Below the pieces are notes generated by a model. The model saw only the letters and a list, made by a program, of their open reading frames with translations. It was not told where the DNA came from and searched no databases. A stretch of DNA of 64,000 nt from assembly GCA_046328715.1 (NCBI GenBank), contig JAXLWB010000018.1, forward strand, positions 1-64,000, given 5' to 3'. The translations under genes were made by a program, and so were the position numbers. The stretch is from JAXLWB01 sp046328715 (lineage in GTDB: Bacteria; Chloroflexota; Anaerolineae; Caldilineales; Caldilineaceae). Every line of letters begins with the position of its first letter. Position 1 is the first letter of the stretch. Shown piece after piece: positions 1 through 7,884 of this stretch.

Positions 1-983
1 AGGATCATGTCGAGAATACGGCGGGCGCTGGCCAGGCTTTGCTGTACCGTCGAGGAGGTCATGAGCAGAAAACGGACCGGCGAACGCAACGTGCCAAAGA
101 GCGCCATAAAGCTGATCACCTGGCCAACGCTGATGATGCCTTGGCGGAAGAGCAACAACGCATGACCGAAGGAGAGTCCCAAACAGACGCCAAAGAGCAG
201 CAGCGGCAGATAGCGAGCATTGACATCGCCTTCACGCACAAAGGCATCGCGATAGGAACGAGCATTATTGCGGAAGCGATCTTCCTCGGCTGGCTCCTGG
301 GCAAACCCTTTGACCACCTCGATCCCAGTGATCGTCTCGGCCAGTCCGGCGTTCATCGTGCCAAAGCGTTCGCGCAACATGCCAGCCACCGGGCGCAAAT
401 TCTGATTGTGATAGCGCAGCGCCAGCGTGAGGCTGACCAGAAAGAAGATCGGCACCAGCAGCAGCCGATAGTTGAGCGTAGTGATCGTGATCAGCGGAAT
501 GATCAAGGTAAGCAGCGACTCCGTCGTCATGCCCAAGGCTGGGCTGACAAACTGGTTGACCTGCTGCACATCATTGGTGACGCGCGCCATCAGGTCGCCC
601 ACACGTTGGCGGCCATGAAAGGTCTGGCTCTTGCTCAGGAGGCTGAGATAGAGTTCGTCACGCGCGTCACGTTCGACCCGCTGCGCAAGCACACGGATCG
701 CCATACTGTTGACGATGTCGAACAGACCATAGCCAACATAGGCGCTAACGGTAAGCAAGGCGACCCAGGCCAATGCTGCGGCCCCCTTGCTCTCATTGAC
801 CGTATCAAAGGCGCGTCCGACCATCACTGCCGACATGCTCTGCGAACCAGCCATGCCGACCGTGGTCAGGAAGAAGAGAATGAGCAGCCAGGGATAGCGC
901 CAAATATGCGAAAAGAGCCAACGGATCGGGGAGCGATGGTTGTAATGAACTTCGTTGGCGATGGTGAATTCACGACGGGTCAT
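1..983 (-). CDS. ABC exporter, transmembrane half (3' end outside window)
   Basis: Reading the minus strand from an ATG at 983 gives an open frame of at least 327 codons that leaves the window without a stop. It begins MTRREFTIANEV and holds the six-helix membrane domain of a half-size ABC exporter. Hydrophobic spans start near residues 30 and 65, and a typical coupling-loop region follows (VGDLMARVTNDVQQVNQF). The later EVVKGFAQEP stretch is also characteristic of this family. The nucleotide-binding domain must lie beyond the edge. AAGAAGG sits just upstream of the ATG as ribosome binding site. A plus-strand open frame at 39-1082 is the antisense shadow. The substrate cannot be told from this part; lipid or drug export is usual for the family. 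Confidence 0.9.
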   Translation of the reverse strand, partial: MTRREFTIANEVHYNHRSPIRWLFSHIWRYPWLLILFFLTTVGMAGSQSMSAVMVGRAFDTVNESKGAAALAWVALLTVSAYVGYGLFDIVNSMAIRVLAQRVERDARDELYLSLLSKSQTFHGRQRVGDLMARVTNDVQQVNQFVSPALGMTTESLLTLIIPLITITTLNYRLLLVPIFFLVSLTLALRYHNQNLRPVAGMLRERFGTMNAGLAETITGIEVVKGFAQEPAEEDRFRNNARSYRDAFVREGDVNARYLPLLLFGVCLGLSFGHALLLFRQGIISVGQVISFMALFGTLRSPVRFLLMTSSTVQQSLASARRILDMI

Positions 984-1120
984 TGGCAGCCTTCTTGGGA
1001 TTGCTGCGATCGAGCAACGCAGACTAGAGAAAATATAGTTTTGTGCATGTGTTGTACTTTTCTGGAGAGGCTACTTTCTTAAGTTATAGGTTTGCTAATG
1101 TGAGCTATACTACCCAAAAT

Positions 1121-1696
1121 CTAGTCAGGAGATGTCTTTGCTAGAGTGAAATCAATCCATGGGTAAGCTTCCGACTCAAGCCAATCTCTGAAGCGTTGAG
1201 AAACATAGGTATGACCCCACCTCGATCCTTGACAAACATCTTCACCCCGATAGTTTTTTGTATAAAATTTGCTGCCCTTTCGCTGTGCATCTGCCACAAT
1301 ACTGGGAACTAACTGCCATAACGTGCCGAGTGCGGATGCTGCATCAGGAGAGTGTGGCTGATTTAGCAGGTAATTCTCGGGTTCGCCACCTTCTGGATAT
1401 TCTGGCGGTTCTTCAGCGTTCCGATCCCAAAGGTGCCAGTCTAGCTTCACAATATGGTACAGTGATACAGAACGAAAAGAAACTCCAGTAAACTGCTCTT
1501 CTTGTACCCGCTGACGTAGTTGATCGGTTACGATCGTGGCCCCGTAAGGAAACGTGATAGGAGGAATATAAGGGCCAAATCGCTCAAGCTGAACAAATTC
1601 GTGCTCCGGTGCTCTGGGTGAGAGCATGCCATGTACCATAATGCTTCCATAATCACCCCAGGGAAAGACCCCTTCGTGCAGAATGTATATATTCAT
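1121..1696 (-). CDS. hypothetical protein, about 191 aa
   Basis: The frame is open from 1789, but the likely start is the ATG at 1696 (MNIYILHEGVFPWGDYGS). The residues before it look like translated leader. The protein is soluble, with no signal peptide or membrane span, and rich in aromatic residues and prolines. It ends with a tryptophan-rich tail (SRWGHTYVSQRFRDW). I do not recognise the family; the layout is somewhat reminiscent of small immunity or phage-associated proteins, but no motif proves it. It lies alone between the ABC exporter and the divergently read two-component operon, with which it shares the 1697-1829 intergenic region. Confidence 0.6.
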   Translation of the reverse strand: MNIYILHEGVFPWGDYGSIMVHGMLSPRAPEHEFVQLERFGPYIPPITFPYGATIVTDQLRQRVQEEQFTGVSFRSVSLYHIVKLDWHLWDRNAEEPPEYPEGGEPENYLLNQPHSPDAASALGTLWQLVPSIVADAQRKGSKFYTKNYRGEDVCQGSRWGHTYVSQRFRDWLESEAYPWIDFTLAKTSPD

Positions 1697-1788
1697 ACGA
1701 GTGAAAATTATAACATCTCTCGCCACGTAACACCTTAATCTATGAAGGCAGGTGAATCCTCTTCCTAACTTACTCTTTCGCTTTGCCA

Positions 1789-1820
1789 TTTACATAAAGT
1801 TTACATAGCTGCTCTATAAT
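1789..1820 (+). promoter_or_regulatory. Direct-repeat (OmpR/PhoB-type) box and -10 of the two-component operon
   Basis: TTTACAT occurs twice (1789-1795 and 1800-1806) separated by AAAG, an 11-base step. TATAAT follows at 1815-1820 and the ATG is at 1830. Direct 7-base repeats at 11-base steps that replace the -35 box are the usual binding layout for OmpR/PhoB-family regulators, and the first gene downstream encodes one. Autoregulation is the simplest reading. The transcript would start only a few bases before the ATG, so it would be almost leaderless. Confidence 0.55.
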
Positions 1821-1829
1821 TTTCTGACT

Positions 1830-2504
1830 ATGAGCAAAGTATTGATCGTCGATGACGACCCGCATATTCGAGAATTGGTGGTGCTGATTCTGCGCAACGA
1901 GGGCTTCACACTGGCGGAAGCGATTGACGGCCTGGACGCGCTCGATCAACTCGCAAGTTTCAAGGCGGATCTGGTGATCCTGGATGTGATGATGCCGAAG
2001 ATGGATGGCTGGGAACTCTGTCGCCAACTGCGCGCCGTCTACGATATCCCGCTGCTCATGCTCACAGCCAAGGGCGAGACCAGCCAAAAAGTCAAAGGCT
2101 TTGAACTGGGAGCCGACGATTATCTGGTCAAGCCCTTCGACCCGCCGGAGTTGGTGGTGCGGGTCAAGGCATTGCTCAAACGCTACCGCATTGCCGCTTC
2201 GCAGACGATTCAGCTCGGCAGCTTGTTTATGGACCGCAAGACGTTTGAAATCCTAGTGCAGGGCGAACGGTTGACGCTGCCACTCAAAGAGTTCGAACTG
2301 CTCTTCAAACTCGCCAGTTATCCTGGGCAGACCCTCTCACGCGACCAACTGATCGAGGACATTTGGGGCTACGACTTTGACGGCAACGAGCGCACACTGG
2401 ATGTGCACATCAACCGCCTGCGCGAGCGTTTTCCCGAAATCGCGCACAGCTTCAAGATTACGACCATCCGTGGCCTTGGCTATCGATTGGAGGTGCGAGC
2501 ATGA
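1830..2504 (+). CDS. OmpR-family response regulator
   Basis: This 224-residue two-component response regulator has an N-terminal receiver domain (about residues 1-115). The acidic pocket is DDD at 8-10, the phospho-acceptor is Asp52 in VILDVMMPKMDG, and the conserved Lys is in LVKPFDPPEL. A C-terminal winged-helix DNA-binding domain follows (about 125-222), ending in the family-typical TLDVHINRLRERF and TIRGLGYRLE. It overlaps the histidine kinase by four bases (ATGA at 2501), so the two are translationally coupled cognates. Direct TTTACAT repeats upstream suggest that it controls its own promoter. The stimulus is unknown. Confidence 0.95.
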   Translation: MSKVLIVDDDPHIRELVVLILRNEGFTLAEAIDGLDALDQLASFKADLVILDVMMPKMDGWELCRQLRAVYDIPLLMLTAKGETSQKVKGFELGADDYLVKPFDPPELVVRVKALLKRYRIAASQTIQLGSLFMDRKTFEILVQGERLTLPLKEFELLFKLASYPGQTLSRDQLIEDIWGYDFDGNERTLDVHINRLRERFPEIAHSFKITTIRGLGYRLEVRA

Positions 2505-3592
2505 CCCAAGTGAACAAGCGGAAGCTGCTCGGAATACTCAGCTTTGTCGGGATGCTCCTCTATCTGTCGCTCATGTTTGCTGTGGCATTCTTTGTCACCA
2601 GTTATCTCATTCGTGTGACGGGATGGCGGCTTGCTGCCCCTTGGATGCAAGTTCTCAATTCGCTGCTCGGGCTCTTTATTGCGTTTGGTGTGCTGGGGAG
2701 CGTGATGCGCCTCTTTCGCTCCAAGCTGCTTCGACAGCAGATGAATGTCATTCGACCAATTTTGGAGGCACTAGACAAGATCGCTCGTGGCAATTTCGAC
2801 GTGCAGGTGAACCACAACTTCGAAGGTCGCGAAGTCGAACTCTTTGGAGAACTGGCCACAGGCATCAACAGCATGGCGCAACAGCTCAAACAGATGGAAG
2901 CGATGCGCCAGGAGTTTATCTCCGACATCTCACACGAAATTCAGTCGCCCTTGACCTCGATTCGTGGCTTTGCCCAAGCGCTCCACCATGAACAACTAAG
3001 CAGTGAGGAACGCAGTCACTATCTCCAGGTGATTGAAACTGAAAGCGTCCGCCTCTCTAAACTCAGCGACAACCTGCTCGCCTTAGCCGCGCTCGAAGCA
3101 GACAACAGGCACTTCGATCCCAAAACGTACCGCCTCGACAAACAGATTCGCACGATCGTCCTGACCTGCGAACCACAATGGTCGAACAAAAGGATCAACC
3201 TGGAGCTTGCCCTGGCCGAACTCTCGCTCAGCGCTGATGAGGACTTACTCGGCCAGGTATGGCTCAATCTGCTGCACAATGCCATCAAATTCACCCCAGA
3301 AGAAGGGCAAATCAGCCTCTCCCTGCAGAAATGTGCAGAGAATGTTCAGTTTCGGATCAACGATACAGGGATTGGCATTGCTGCCGAGGACCAGCCCCGT
3401 CTCTTTGAGCGCTTCTTCAAAGCCGATCGAGCCCGCAATCGCGCTTTGGGTGGCAGCGGGCTTGGTTTGGCAATCGCGAAAAAAATTGTCGAGATGCATG
3501 GGGGTGACATCAGTGTTGAGAGCAGTTTAGGCGCAGGGGCTACCTTTATCGTGCAATTGCCCCTTGGTGACCATACAGAGGGCAAACCATGA
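2501..3592 (+). CDS. Sensor histidine kinase
   Basis: This is a 363-residue membrane histidine kinase. Two membrane helices lie near residues 10-35 and 48-68 with only a short loop between them, so there is little extracytoplasmic sensor and it may detect a membrane signal. A HAMP-like linker follows, then the dimerisation and phospho-acceptor segment FISDISHEIQSPLTSIRG. The ATPase domain has an N box (LLHNAIKFTPEE), G1 (INDTGIGI) and G2 (GSGLGLAIAKKIVEMHGG). It overlaps the regulator upstream and the hydrolase downstream by ATGA in each case. All catalytic motifs look intact. The short-loop architecture resembles BaeS/BceS-like envelope-stress kinases, but the ligand is not visible. Confidence 0.95.
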   Translation: MTQVNKRKLLGILSFVGMLLYLSLMFAVAFFVTSYLIRVTGWRLAAPWMQVLNSLLGLFIAFGVLGSVMRLFRSKLLRQQMNVIRPILEALDKIARGNFDVQVNHNFEGREVELFGELATGINSMAQQLKQMEAMRQEFISDISHEIQSPLTSIRGFAQALHHEQLSSEERSHYLQVIETESVRLSKLSDNLLALAALEADNRHFDPKTYRLDKQIRTIVLTCEPQWSNKRINLELALAELSLSADEDLLGQVWLNLLHNAIKFTPEEGQISLSLQKCAENVQFRINDTGIGIAAEDQPRLFERFFKADRARNRALGGSGLGLAIAKKIVEMHGGDISVESSLGAGATFIVQLPLGDHTEGKP

Positions 3593-4428
3593 TCGCTTCG
3601 AATACGACCCCAATAACGACTGGTTATGTCAACTCAGAGGGCGATGACCTTTATTACGAGGTACGTGGCACAGGTGCTCCTTTGTTGATGATCTCCGGCG
3701 GCGGCGGCGATGCAGGCTTCTATTCCCTTGTGGCAGAGATTTTGGCAGACGAGTTCAAAGTGATCACCTATGATCGACGCGGCAATTCACGCAGTAGTCG
3801 ACACGATCCCCAAAATTTTGAGATCAGCCAGCAAAGTCGCGATGCGGTTGCGGTTCTCCATGCCGCGGGTGAAAGCTCGGCGTTTGTCTTTGGCAATAGC
3901 GGTGGGGCCATCATTGCACTGGACATGGCAAAAACACAGCCGCAGGTGATTCGTTCCGCTGTGATCCATGAAGCTCCGATTATATCATTGCTCCCGGACT
4001 ACAAACGGTGGCAGCGCTTTATGGCGAGCATTTACTGGATGAGTTGGCTCTTGGGTCCTCAAGTGGCAATGCTATGCTTTTCACTCTCATTAGGGATTCC
4101 GTGGCACACAATGCGCAGTGTGCCCAAAGAGTTTAGCGAACGTAATGGTCGAAATCAAGACTTCTTTGTTCAGCATGAAATGCTACCTTTTGCCTGTTAC
4201 TGCCCTAATTTTGCCGTAATTCAACGAAACAACGTGCGGATGTCAATCGCTGTCGGTCAACATACGTTGGACAAAGCGCTCTTCTATGGACGACCCGCCC
4301 CGATTCTTGCCCAGAAGCTGGCTTGCGCGCTCGTCACCTTTCCCGGAAACCATCTCTCTTATTTCGATCTGCCAGAGCAATGGTCTGCCTCGTTGCGCAC
4401 GCTCCTGCAGCAAGAGCAGTCGGTTTGA
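3589..4428 (+). CDS. Alpha/beta hydrolase coupled to the two-component system
   Basis: This 279-residue alpha/beta-hydrolase-fold protein has an oxyanion region in ISGGGGDAGFYS, the motif YDRRGNSRSS, the nucleophile elbow GNSGG (Ser nucleophile) and a C-terminal His in PGNHLSYFD. The start codon overlaps the kinase stop (ATGA), so it is the third gene of the two-component operon and probably its output or an accessory gene. No signal peptide is visible, so it should be cytoplasmic. The substrate is unknown; esters, lactones or antibiotics are typical of the family. A single hydrolase gene coupled to a kinase is less usual than a transporter. Confidence 0.85.
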   Translation: MIASNTTPITTGYVNSEGDDLYYEVRGTGAPLLMISGGGGDAGFYSLVAEILADEFKVITYDRRGNSRSSRHDPQNFEISQQSRDAVAVLHAAGESSAFVFGNSGGAIIALDMAKTQPQVIRSAVIHEAPIISLLPDYKRWQRFMASIYWMSWLLGPQVAMLCFSLSLGIPWHTMRSVPKEFSERNGRNQDFFVQHEMLPFACYCPNFAVIQRNNVRMSIAVGQHTLDKALFYGRPAPILAQKLACALVTFPGNHLSYFDLPEQWSASLRTLLQQEQSV

Positions 4429-4495
4429 TCAGGTCGCTCTGCTCTTCCTCAAAATCGTGCAACCAAAATCATGTCTGCCTCGTAGTAATAGCCAT

Positions 4496-4631
4496 CACCC
4501 CACCCTAGCCCTCCCCGACTTCGGGGAGGGAACTGTCACGGAAAGGATTCTGTTTTGTGGACAGCAGAGCAAGCCAAATCTATCCTTTCACGGTTCCCTC
4601 ACCAGTTTAGGGGAGGGTTAGGGTGGGGTTG
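4496..4631. repeat. Large imperfect palindromic repeat (MITE-like)
   Basis: The two ends are inverted copies, CACCCCACCCTAGCCCTCC on the left and GGAGGGTTAGGGTGGGG on the right. The next inner segments also pair (CTGTCACGGAAAGGAT against ATCCTTTCACGGTTCC). A small internal hairpin CTCCCCGACTTCGGGGAG sits at 4511-4528. There is no reading frame in it, and it fills most of the gap between the hydrolase and the lipoprotein gene. It could be a non-autonomous mobile element or a processed palindromic unit. It may also act as a terminator. Confidence 0.7.
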
Positions 4632-4669
4632 GTAATTTTTCAATTCATTCAACCAAGGGACAGACAAAG

Positions 4670-5332
4670 ATGTTACGTATACTCAAATCATTCAAACCCA
4701 TTCTCCTGTTAGTGGCCTTGCTTTCACTGTGGCTGCTATCAGCTTGTCAGGTCATCACTGGCTCGGGCAACGTTGTCGAAGAACGGCGTGAGGTCAGCGG
4801 CTTCAACCAGATCGAGATCACAGGCAGTGGCGATCTGATCATCGAACAAAGTGGCGAAGAGTCACTACTCGTAATAGCTGACGATAATTTGTTACCTATT
4901 TTAACCTCGAACGTGGCTGGTGGGCAGCTGATCCTCGGCACCAAATCCAATACTTCGATTATGAACGGCAAAATCGAATATCATGTCACGGTAAAAAGCC
5001 TTGAAGGACTTGAGATCACGGGCAGCAGCGACACGACGATCCACAAGTTAGATGGCGACCAACTCGATATCCAGATCTCTGGCTCGGGTACCGTCACAGG
5101 CAACGGCAGCGTGAGCAAACTTAACATTGAGATCAGTGGCTCTGGCGAGTACGACGGTGCGATCATCAGCAGCCAAGATGCGACGGTTAGTGTTTCCGGC
5201 AGTGGTGATGTTCTGGTTAATGCCAGCCAAACCCTCGACGCCGATGTCAGCGGATCTGGCAGTGTGGTCTATGTCGGCAATCCCGATGTGCAACAATCAG
5301 TCAGTGGCTCTGGATCGGTCAGACAGCAGTAA
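4670..5332 (+). CDS. Head-GIN (DUF2807) domain lipoprotein
   Basis: This 220-residue exported protein begins with a lipoprotein signal peptide whose hydrophobic core ends in LLSAC (Cys about residue 26). The mature part is a right-handed beta solenoid built from repeated EITGSGD/ISGSG/VSGSGS turns, the hallmark of the head-GIN or DUF2807 family of surface proteins. The expected location is anchored on the outer face of the membrane. The function is not established; adhesion or binding is inferred for the family. The gene stands alone after the palindromic repeat, on the same strand as the two-component operon, and could be one of its targets. Confidence 0.85.
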   Translation: MLRILKSFKPILLLVALLSLWLLSACQVITGSGNVVEERREVSGFNQIEITGSGDLIIEQSGEESLLVIADDNLLPILTSNVAGGQLILGTKSNTSIMNGKIEYHVTVKSLEGLEITGSSDTTIHKLDGDQLDIQISGSGTVTGNGSVSKLNIEISGSGEYDGAIISSQDATVSVSGSGDVLVNASQTLDADVSGSGSVVYVGNPDVQQSVSGSGSVRQQ

Positions 5333-5335
5333 AGA

Positions 5336-5424
5336 CTGACAAGGTGACAAGGTGACAGGATGACAAGATGATTATTAAGTCCACCTTCTCATCCTGTAAT
5401 CCCTTCATCTTGTCATCCCTTCAG
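5336..5424. repeat. Word-type imperfect palindrome (GACAAGATGACA family)
   Basis: The left arm is made of tandem short words (GACAAGGTGACAAGGTGACA, then GGATGACAAGATG). The right arm carries their complements (CATCCTGT, CATCTTGTCATCC). It starts three bases after the lipoprotein stop and may serve as its terminator. It is one of many such elements between genes in this window. Confidence 0.6.
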
Positions 5425-5462
5425 CTTTGATACCGATTGACTCTCTTACAAGAACGTTAGAT

Positions 5463-5560
5463 TTGTCATTCTGAGCGAGGGCTGTTTCGAGCGAAGAATC
5501 TTGCGTGGACTTGCCAACCAGGATTCTTCGGGCAAACAACCGCCCTCAGAATGACAGATT
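5463..5560. repeat. Palindromic repeat family A, copy 1 (TGTCATTCTGAGCGAGGG)
   Basis: The arm TGTCATTCTGAGCGAGGGC followed by GAGCGAAGAATCTTG is mirrored by CAGGATTCTTCG and GCCCTCAGAATGACA. A second diverged copy with the same arms lies at 30856-30949. There is no coding potential. Together with the preceding element it fills the 430-base gap 5333-5766. Confidence 0.75.
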
Positions 5561-5766
5561 CAACCTTTGTGCTATCAAAGTTACTTTCTTGAATCGTTCC
5601 AAATGAGAACCTACCTATCGTACGATAGTCAATCAGTATCATCTTGTCCCATCACCCTATCCCTGTTTAAACTGAGTTTACCAAACTCCTGTATACTCCT
5701 GCTAAACAAAACCTTCGCTGCCCATCGACAGGGAGGCGGATCGAAAAAAGGAGAGATACGGAGATT

Positions 5767-7644
5767 ATGGCAACTCATCCACATTCAGAACGGAATATGA
5801 CACCTAGCGAAAATACCACACCGATTTCATTCAAGGCGGTCAAGTGGGGCCGTCTACTGGCTTATTTGCGCCCTTATTGGGGACGCATGACCTTGGCAAT
5901 CCTGGCACTGCTACTGTCTACAGCGTCGGGCTTAGCCTTCCCTGCGATGATTGTTCGTCTGTTGGAAAGTGTCACCCAATCGGGCCAGTTTGCCTCGCTC
6001 AATCTCCTGGCAGGTGTCCTAATTGGCCTCTTCTTCTTGCAGGCGCTGTTCAACTTTGTGCAATCCTACCTGTTGGCCTATGTGGGAGAGCACATTGTGC
6101 TTGACCTGCGCACCTCGCTCTATGCGCATCTCCAGCAGCTTTCGCTCGACTTCTATGCCAACCGACGGGTCGGCGATCTGGTCTCGCGCCTTTCCAGCGA
6201 TGTGACACAGATGCGCACGATGTTGACCAGCAATATCACCACCCTGCTCAGCCAAGTCGTGACGCTGGTTGGCTCGATTACGATTGTAATGAGCATGAAT
6301 GCCCGTTTCACCCTCTTTATTCTGGCGCTCTTGCCAGTGTTGATTGGCATGGCGGTCGTCTTTGGCCGGCGCATCCACCGCGGCAGCACTGATGTGCAGG
6401 ATCAACTGGCCGCCTCAACCGTGGTTGCCGAAGAAGGCTTACAAGGCATCCGTATCGTTAAGAGCTTTGGCCGTGAAGGGTATGAGACAAAGCGCTATAA
6501 TCAGGCCATGCAAAAGACCTTTGCCGCCTCACTGCGGATGGCGGTCTATAACTCGCTCTTTGGCTCGCTGATGATGTTTCTTGGTTTTACCGCCATTGGG
6601 TCGATTATGTGGTATGGTGGACGTGAGGTGATGGCAGGGCGACTGACGCTGGCCATGATCACCGGCTTTCTAATCTATGGCATCACGATTGCTGGCAGCC
6701 TCGGCGGATTAGGTGGGCTGTATGGACAATTGAGTGTGGCGTTGGGTGGCGTGCAGCGTGTCTTTGAACTGCTCGACAGCAAGCCGACCGTGCGTGATCG
6801 CCCTGGGGCGGTCGAGTTGACAGCGGTGCGCGGTCAGCTCAGTTTTGAGGATGTCGCCTTTAGCTATGATGGGGAGACGCCGGTCTTGCAAGACGTCTCG
6901 TTGGAGATCAAAGCGGGTGAGATTTTAGCCTTGGTCGGGCCAAGCGGAGCGGGCAAAAGTACACTCTTTAACCTAATACCCCGCTTTTACGATACGACGA
7001 GCGGTGTTGTACGCATCGATGGTCAGTCGCTGCGCCGGGTGACGCAGCAGAGTTTGCGCGACCAGATCGCGATTGTGCCGCAGGAGACGATCCTCTTCGG
7101 CGGTACGATTCGTGAGAACATTCTCTACGGCAAACTTGAGGCCAGCGAGGCCGAGATGATCGCAGCTGCCAAAGCTGCCAACGCTCATGACTTTATCATG
7201 AACTTCCCCAAACAGTACGACACCGTCGTCGGTGAACGGGGGATGAACTTGAGTGGCGGTCAGCGCCAGCGCATTGCGATTGCCCGGGCTATCCTCAAAG
7301 ACCCTGCTATCCTTCTGCTCGACGAAGCCACCAGCGCACTCGACAATGAATCCGAGGAGTTGGTGCAGGAGGCCCTAAATCGGCTGATGCAGGGGCGCAC
7401 GACCATCATCATTGCCCATCGCTTGAGTACGATCAAAGTCGCCCATCGCATCGCCGTGCTTGACGAAGGTCGTCTACTCGAATTGGGTAGCCACGAAGAG
7501 TTGATGGCGCACAACGGCCTCTATGCCCGCCTCTACTCGATGCAGTTCCGTGCCGCCGACGCCGATGCCCTGGTCAAGCTACACGGCAACAATCACCACA
7601 ATAACCATACAGCGATGTTCACCACGTCACCTGTTATGAATTGA
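5767..7644 (+). CDS. ABC exporter, half-size, MsbA/MDR type
   Basis: This is a 625-residue fused membrane and ATPase half-transporter. Six membrane helices lie within about residues 30-330. They are followed by a nucleotide-binding domain with Walker A GPSGAGKST, the Q-loop in VPQETILFGGT, signature LSGGQRQR and Walker B LLLDEATSALD with an intact catalytic Glu. All sites are canonical, so it can work as a homodimer. It probably exports lipids or amphiphilic drugs. The histidine-rich tail (GNNHHNNHTA) is unusual. A GGAGA-type ribosome binding site precedes the ATG. The next gene, a second half-exporter, faces it; convergent order argues against one operon. Confidence 0.92.
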   Translation: MATHPHSERNMTPSENTTPISFKAVKWGRLLAYLRPYWGRMTLAILALLLSTASGLAFPAMIVRLLESVTQSGQFASLNLLAGVLIGLFFLQALFNFVQSYLLAYVGEHIVLDLRTSLYAHLQQLSLDFYANRRVGDLVSRLSSDVTQMRTMLTSNITTLLSQVVTLVGSITIVMSMNARFTLFILALLPVLIGMAVVFGRRIHRGSTDVQDQLAASTVVAEEGLQGIRIVKSFGREGYETKRYNQAMQKTFAASLRMAVYNSLFGSLMMFLGFTAIGSIMWYGGREVMAGRLTLAMITGFLIYGITIAGSLGGLGGLYGQLSVALGGVQRVFELLDSKPTVRDRPGAVELTAVRGQLSFEDVAFSYDGETPVLQDVSLEIKAGEILALVGPSGAGKSTLFNLIPRFYDTTSGVVRIDGQSLRRVTQQSLRDQIAIVPQETILFGGTIRENILYGKLEASEAEMIAAAKAANAHDFIMNFPKQYDTVVGERGMNLSGGQRQRIAIARAILKDPAILLLDEATSALDNESEELVQEALNRLMQGRTTIIIAHRLSTIKVAHRIAVLDEGRLLELGSHEELMAHNGLYARLYSMQFRAADADALVKLHGNNHHNNHTAMFTTSPVMN

Positions 7645-7884
7645 TTGGTACGCAGATCACACAGATCTCACGGATGATTACGGATCTTTTTAGTGGTTTT
7701 GATTCGTGTTCATCCTGGTCATTTCAGTGTAATCCACATACCGAAAGACGAGCGTATATTTTGTAGAACAAGATACTTTCTTGTTCCTTTTTCGATATCA
7801 CGACGCACAAGAAAATATCTTGTGCTACGGTTAGCTGCACGGTTAGCTGCTGCGTCTTGCGTAAGTCCTGATCCACAATATCCC
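7645..7884. repeat. Intergenic repeats between convergent exporters
   Basis: There is no gene here. It begins with word-type sequence (GGTACGCAGATCACACAGAT, then CACGGATGATTACGGATC). The inverted pair GTAGAACAAGATACTTTCTTG (7763 onward) and CAAGAAAATATCTTGTGCTAC (to 7829) follows. Each arm is itself roughly palindromic, so two alternative foldings are possible. A close relative of this arm is at 60085-60129. It lies where transcripts of two convergent genes meet, so it may terminate both. Confidence 0.6.

Noticed and set aside
39..1082. Open plus-strand frame of 347 codons at the left edge.
   Set aside because: Its composition (many Arg, Gln, His) is that of an antisense frame. The minus strand encodes a clear ABC exporter membrane domain over the same bases.
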